Shown here: positions 61,691 through 64,000 of the stretch, in pieces
Numbering within the stretch: position 1 is the first letter of the stretch
Layout: every line of letters begins with the position of its first letter
Origin: Warburgia ugandensis
Lineage: Eukaryota > Streptophyta > Magnoliopsida > Canellales > Canellaceae
Direction: 5' to 3'
Length of the DNA stretch: 64,000 nt
Assembly (NCBI GenBank): GCA_035236585.1
Contig: CP141126.1
Coordinates: 6,647,001-6,711,000 of the forward strand
Translations under genes and position numbers: made by a program
The notes under the pieces: model-generated
What the model saw: the letters and a program-made list of their open reading frames with translations, nothing else
Told to the model about the DNA's origin: nothing
Database searches by the model: none

Positions 61691-62133
61691 TTCTTCGTTT
61701 TAACCCTTTCCTGTGAGCTGTTATGTCTGCTGCTAGCTATCAGAACAAGTGTTTGTTCAAAGTGAGTATTGCAGTTATCAAAACAAGTATTCTGGATATC
61801 ATTTTCCCTATAATAACGAGACAGATGATGAAATAATGACAGGAAATGATTGCTGAAGTGATTCAGGAGAAGAATACTATAATCGAGGAAGACTTCACCC
61901 TGAAGTTGACAGCAGGCCCAAACAAAAAGATTACAAAACAAAGGAAATACGAACAACCTATGGTGACAAACACCCAAAATCAAAACAGAGACTACGCATT
62001 CACAATTGCTTGGATTTTCAGTGATAGAATCAAATTATGTTGTATATATTGGTGAATTAATTGTGGAAAACAAGTAGAAGATGTCTTTCACAGAGAGGGA
62101 ACGACAATTATTCAGATTACCTATCTAGAATGA
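61691..62133. other. 3' flank of the subtilase gene
   Basis: Probable 3' UTR of the minus-strand protease. Nothing else seen. Confidence 0.45.
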
Positions 62134-64000
62134 CTAATACTGTCCGCTAGACATGGCCACTACGGGGCTTGATACAACATGGTTCAGTTGATCAACCCAT
62201 CTAAGATAACCAAATGTTACAGGGTTCTCGCTCCAAGCTTCTTTGTCAACCTCTACGACCAATTGAAATCCTTGTTGCTGGTACTTGGCCGTGAATGTAA
62301 GTGTATCCGGCTGTGTATGGATTCTCATCCCATTAGGGACCTCGAAAACTGCCCGATAAGCAGAGTTATCATCACCCACATTGGTGACCACTCTGCTGAA
62401 AATCTTTACCTTGGGATAGATAGTTGTATTATCAAAAATAGCCATGAAAGAAGGGTAATTGAGCTCACTAGGGGAATCCGGACAAGCCACTTGATCTCCT
62501 CTGGTAACAGCTGCTATCTGTGTGTAATTATAACCTAGACTGCAAAGGAAATTAACATAATGTTGGAACTCCATGTCGTAGATAAGCCCTGGGTCCATGG
62601 CTTTGTTGGGATTAATATGTCCCGCACCGAAGTCTAATGGCGTCGATGGAAGCCCAGTCCACTGATCTTTAAAGGTCGAGTGGGTGTTGTCTACAAGAAT
62701 TGCCGTTGTCATGATAGCGGAACGTATGGCTGCAGGGCTCCAATCCTTGTACACAGATCGCAGGAGTGCTGCTACACCAGCAGCGTGCGGAGATGCCATT
62801 GAAGTGCCTGAAAGAAGAGCGTAATCTGTCACCAAGTAATCATCTCCCTTTTGAATGAAGGGCTTGTTAGGAATCCATGCTGCTAGTACATCCTCTCCTG
62901 GTGCAAGGATATCCGGTTTTAACAGGCTAGGAGTAATTGGGTCAGGCCCTCTTGAAGAGAAAAATGCCACCTGAGGTGCTGGTTTTGTGCCCAGCTTTGT
63001 TATCTGGAATTTCATCTCTTCAACAGTTGCATTGGTTGTTTCCATTGCGTACTCCCTCACCAAAGAAGCTGTGGCATTTGATAAAACCAGACCAGGGAAA
63101 GAGAAGTCCTCTGGGCTTAGAGTGAATTTCTCGATCACAAAGATACCTCCTGCTGCTCCTGTTCGATTAAGCTCCTCTATCTGTGAAATAGTGTCAGATT
63201 TGTAACTGAGATCACAAAGAACTACCTTTCCGGAGACCTCCTCTGGATCCAAAGATTCACATCCTGTTTTCGTGGTGTTGCCTTTCCCGTAATACAAAGG
63301 TGCATGAGCAATAAAAACACTCTCAGGGTAGTAGGAAGTTCCCTCAAACTTGGCGCCATTACCCAGTGTAAATGAGGCTAAGAAACTCCGGTCAACAGTC
63401 CCGGCGCCAACCGTTAAGATCCATGGTGCTGCATTATGTGTTGAGTTTGGGGAGCCATCATTGCCGGCAGCACATGCAACAAAAATTCCCTTCTCAATGG
63501 CTGAAAGTGCACCGATGGCAATAACATCGTCGTAGTATGGTGTTTGATCAAAGCCAAGAGATAAAGACATGACATCTACACCATCTGCAATTGCTTGATC
63601 CATGCCAGCAAGCACGTCAGTTGCCGCACTCTCATATGAGTCAGTGGCCCATAGTACCTTGTACATGGCTAGGTGTGCTTTTGGGGCTACTCCTCTAGCT
63701 GTTCCCTTTGCATATCCAAAATAATCGGCTCCATATACGTAACCACCAGCAGCAGTAGATGATGTGTGTGTACCATGTCCAAAGAAGTCCCTTGCAGAAT
63801 CGTAGTCGTATTCTTTCGATATGTTTATACCAGCAGCTTTTAGTCCTTTGCTGAAAGATCGAGCTCCAATGAGTTTCCGGTTACAAAGTGAGGAGCTAAA
63901 CTCAGTACCACTTTCACACTCCCCCTTCCATCTCTCTGGAACTGTTGACATTCCACGATCATTGAAGCTCTCACTCTCCGGCCATATTCCGGTGTCAATT
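62134..64000 (-). CDS. Subtilisin-like serine protease (SBT1 type), amino end cut by the window
   Basis: One open frame of 621 visible residues to TAG at 62134-62136, without introns, as usual for SBT1 genes. The S8 catalytic set is complete: Asp in IDTGIWPES at the window edge, His in FFGHGTHTSSTAAG, Asn in ACAAGNDGSPN, Ser in LSGTSMASPHAAG. A PA insert (VSGKVVLCD) lies between His and Ser, and a fibronectin-III-like carboxyl part (YPKVKIFSRVVTNVGDD) follows. The signal peptide and inhibitor-like propeptide lie beyond 64000. Such enzymes are secreted and act in the cell wall. It most resembles, from memory, Arabidopsis SBT1.9 (At5g67090). Looks intact. Confidence 0.95.
   Translation of the reverse strand, partial: IDTGIWPESESFNDRGMSTVPERWKGECESGTEFSSSLCNRKLIGARSFSKGLKAAGINISKEYDYDSARDFFGHGTHTSSTAAGGYVYGADYFGYAKGTARGVAPKAHLAMYKVLWATDSYESAATDVLAGMDQAIADGVDVMSLSLGFDQTPYYDDVIAIGALSAIEKGIFVACAAGNDGSPNSTHNAAPWILTVGAGTVDRSFLASFTLGNGAKFEGTSYYPESVFIAHAPLYYGKGNTTKTGCESLDPEEVSGKVVLCDLSYKSDTISQIEELNRTGAAGGIFVIEKFTLSPEDFSFPGLVLSNATASLVREYAMETTNATVEEMKFQITKLGTKPAPQVAFFSSRGPDPITPSLLKPDILAPGEDVLAAWIPNKPFIQKGDDYLVTDYALLSGTSMASPHAAGVAALLRSVYKDWSPAAIRSAIMTTAILVDNTHSTFKDQWTGLPSTPLDFGAGHINPNKAMDPGLIYDMEFQHYVNFLCSLGYNYTQIAAVTRGDQVACPDSPSELNYPSFMAIFDNTTIYPKVKIFSRVVTNVGDDNSAYRAVFEVPNGMRIHTQPDTLTFTAKYQQQGFQLVVEVDKEAWSENPVTFGYLRWVDQLNHVVSSPVVAMSSGQY

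Noticed and set aside
1-64000. CRISPR arrays, operons, phage or bacterial defence systems
   Set aside because: No spaced direct-repeat arrays or bacterial gene organisation; the direct repeats seen are SINE duplications, microsatellites and simple tandem copies in a plant nuclear context.

Overview
The window is nuclear DNA from a flowering plant. The evidence is multi-exon genes with short GT-AG introns and plant-type receptor kinases, a subtilase with plant-type motifs, a plant nicotinate phosphoribosyltransferase tail, and abundant Au-type SINEs. The species cannot be read from the sequence. The long spacers, dense SINEs and old LINE debris fit a mid-sized genome, perhaps a woody or early-diverging lineage.

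Layout. 0-3.3 kb: purine-rich repeats, then the last two recognisable exons of a nicotinate phosphoribosyltransferase gene (+). 3.3-15.2 kb: a complete gene for the catalytic subunit of DNA polymerase alpha (-), 31 coding exons and 1531 residues by my splicing, with two E2F-type sites just upstream. 15.3-23.6 kb: spacer with two RTE-type LINE copies and a likely MITE. 24.1-27.0 kb: a complete membrane-anchored Ser/Thr kinase of the At1g01540 type (+). 27-39.6 kb: gene-poor stretch with SINEs, LINE and RNase H debris and one orphan ribosomal protein S10 terminal exon. 39.7-43.3 kb: a complete GPI-type PLC-like phosphodiesterase (-, At5g67130 type). 43.4-52.7 kb: SINE-rich, AT-rich spacer with one tRNA-Ala gene. 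52.7-58.7 kb: a complete SPARK-domain receptor kinase (+, At1g49730 type). 58.7-62.1 kb: two SINEs and a Ty1/copia fossil. 62.1-64.0 kb: most of a subtilisin-like protease (-), cut by the window end.

The genes do not form one pathway. They cover DNA replication, NAD salvage, receptor signalling, the cell surface and extracellular proteolysis. From memory, three of them (subtilase, polymerase alpha, PLC-like protein) match neighbours on Arabidopsis chromosome 5 (At5g67090, At5g67100, At5g67130), which suggests an old syntenic block.

I found no clear new biological system. The best unusual signals are decayed tandem copies of a splice-acceptor/exon boundary inside the PLC-like gene, two GC-AG introns with nearly the same donor, CT/GA microsatellites at or near start codons, 17 Au SINE copies in 64 kb, a second SINE-like family of about 100 bp, and the orphan S10 exon. 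All exon boundaries were placed by hand from reading frame, splice sites and remembered family sequences.
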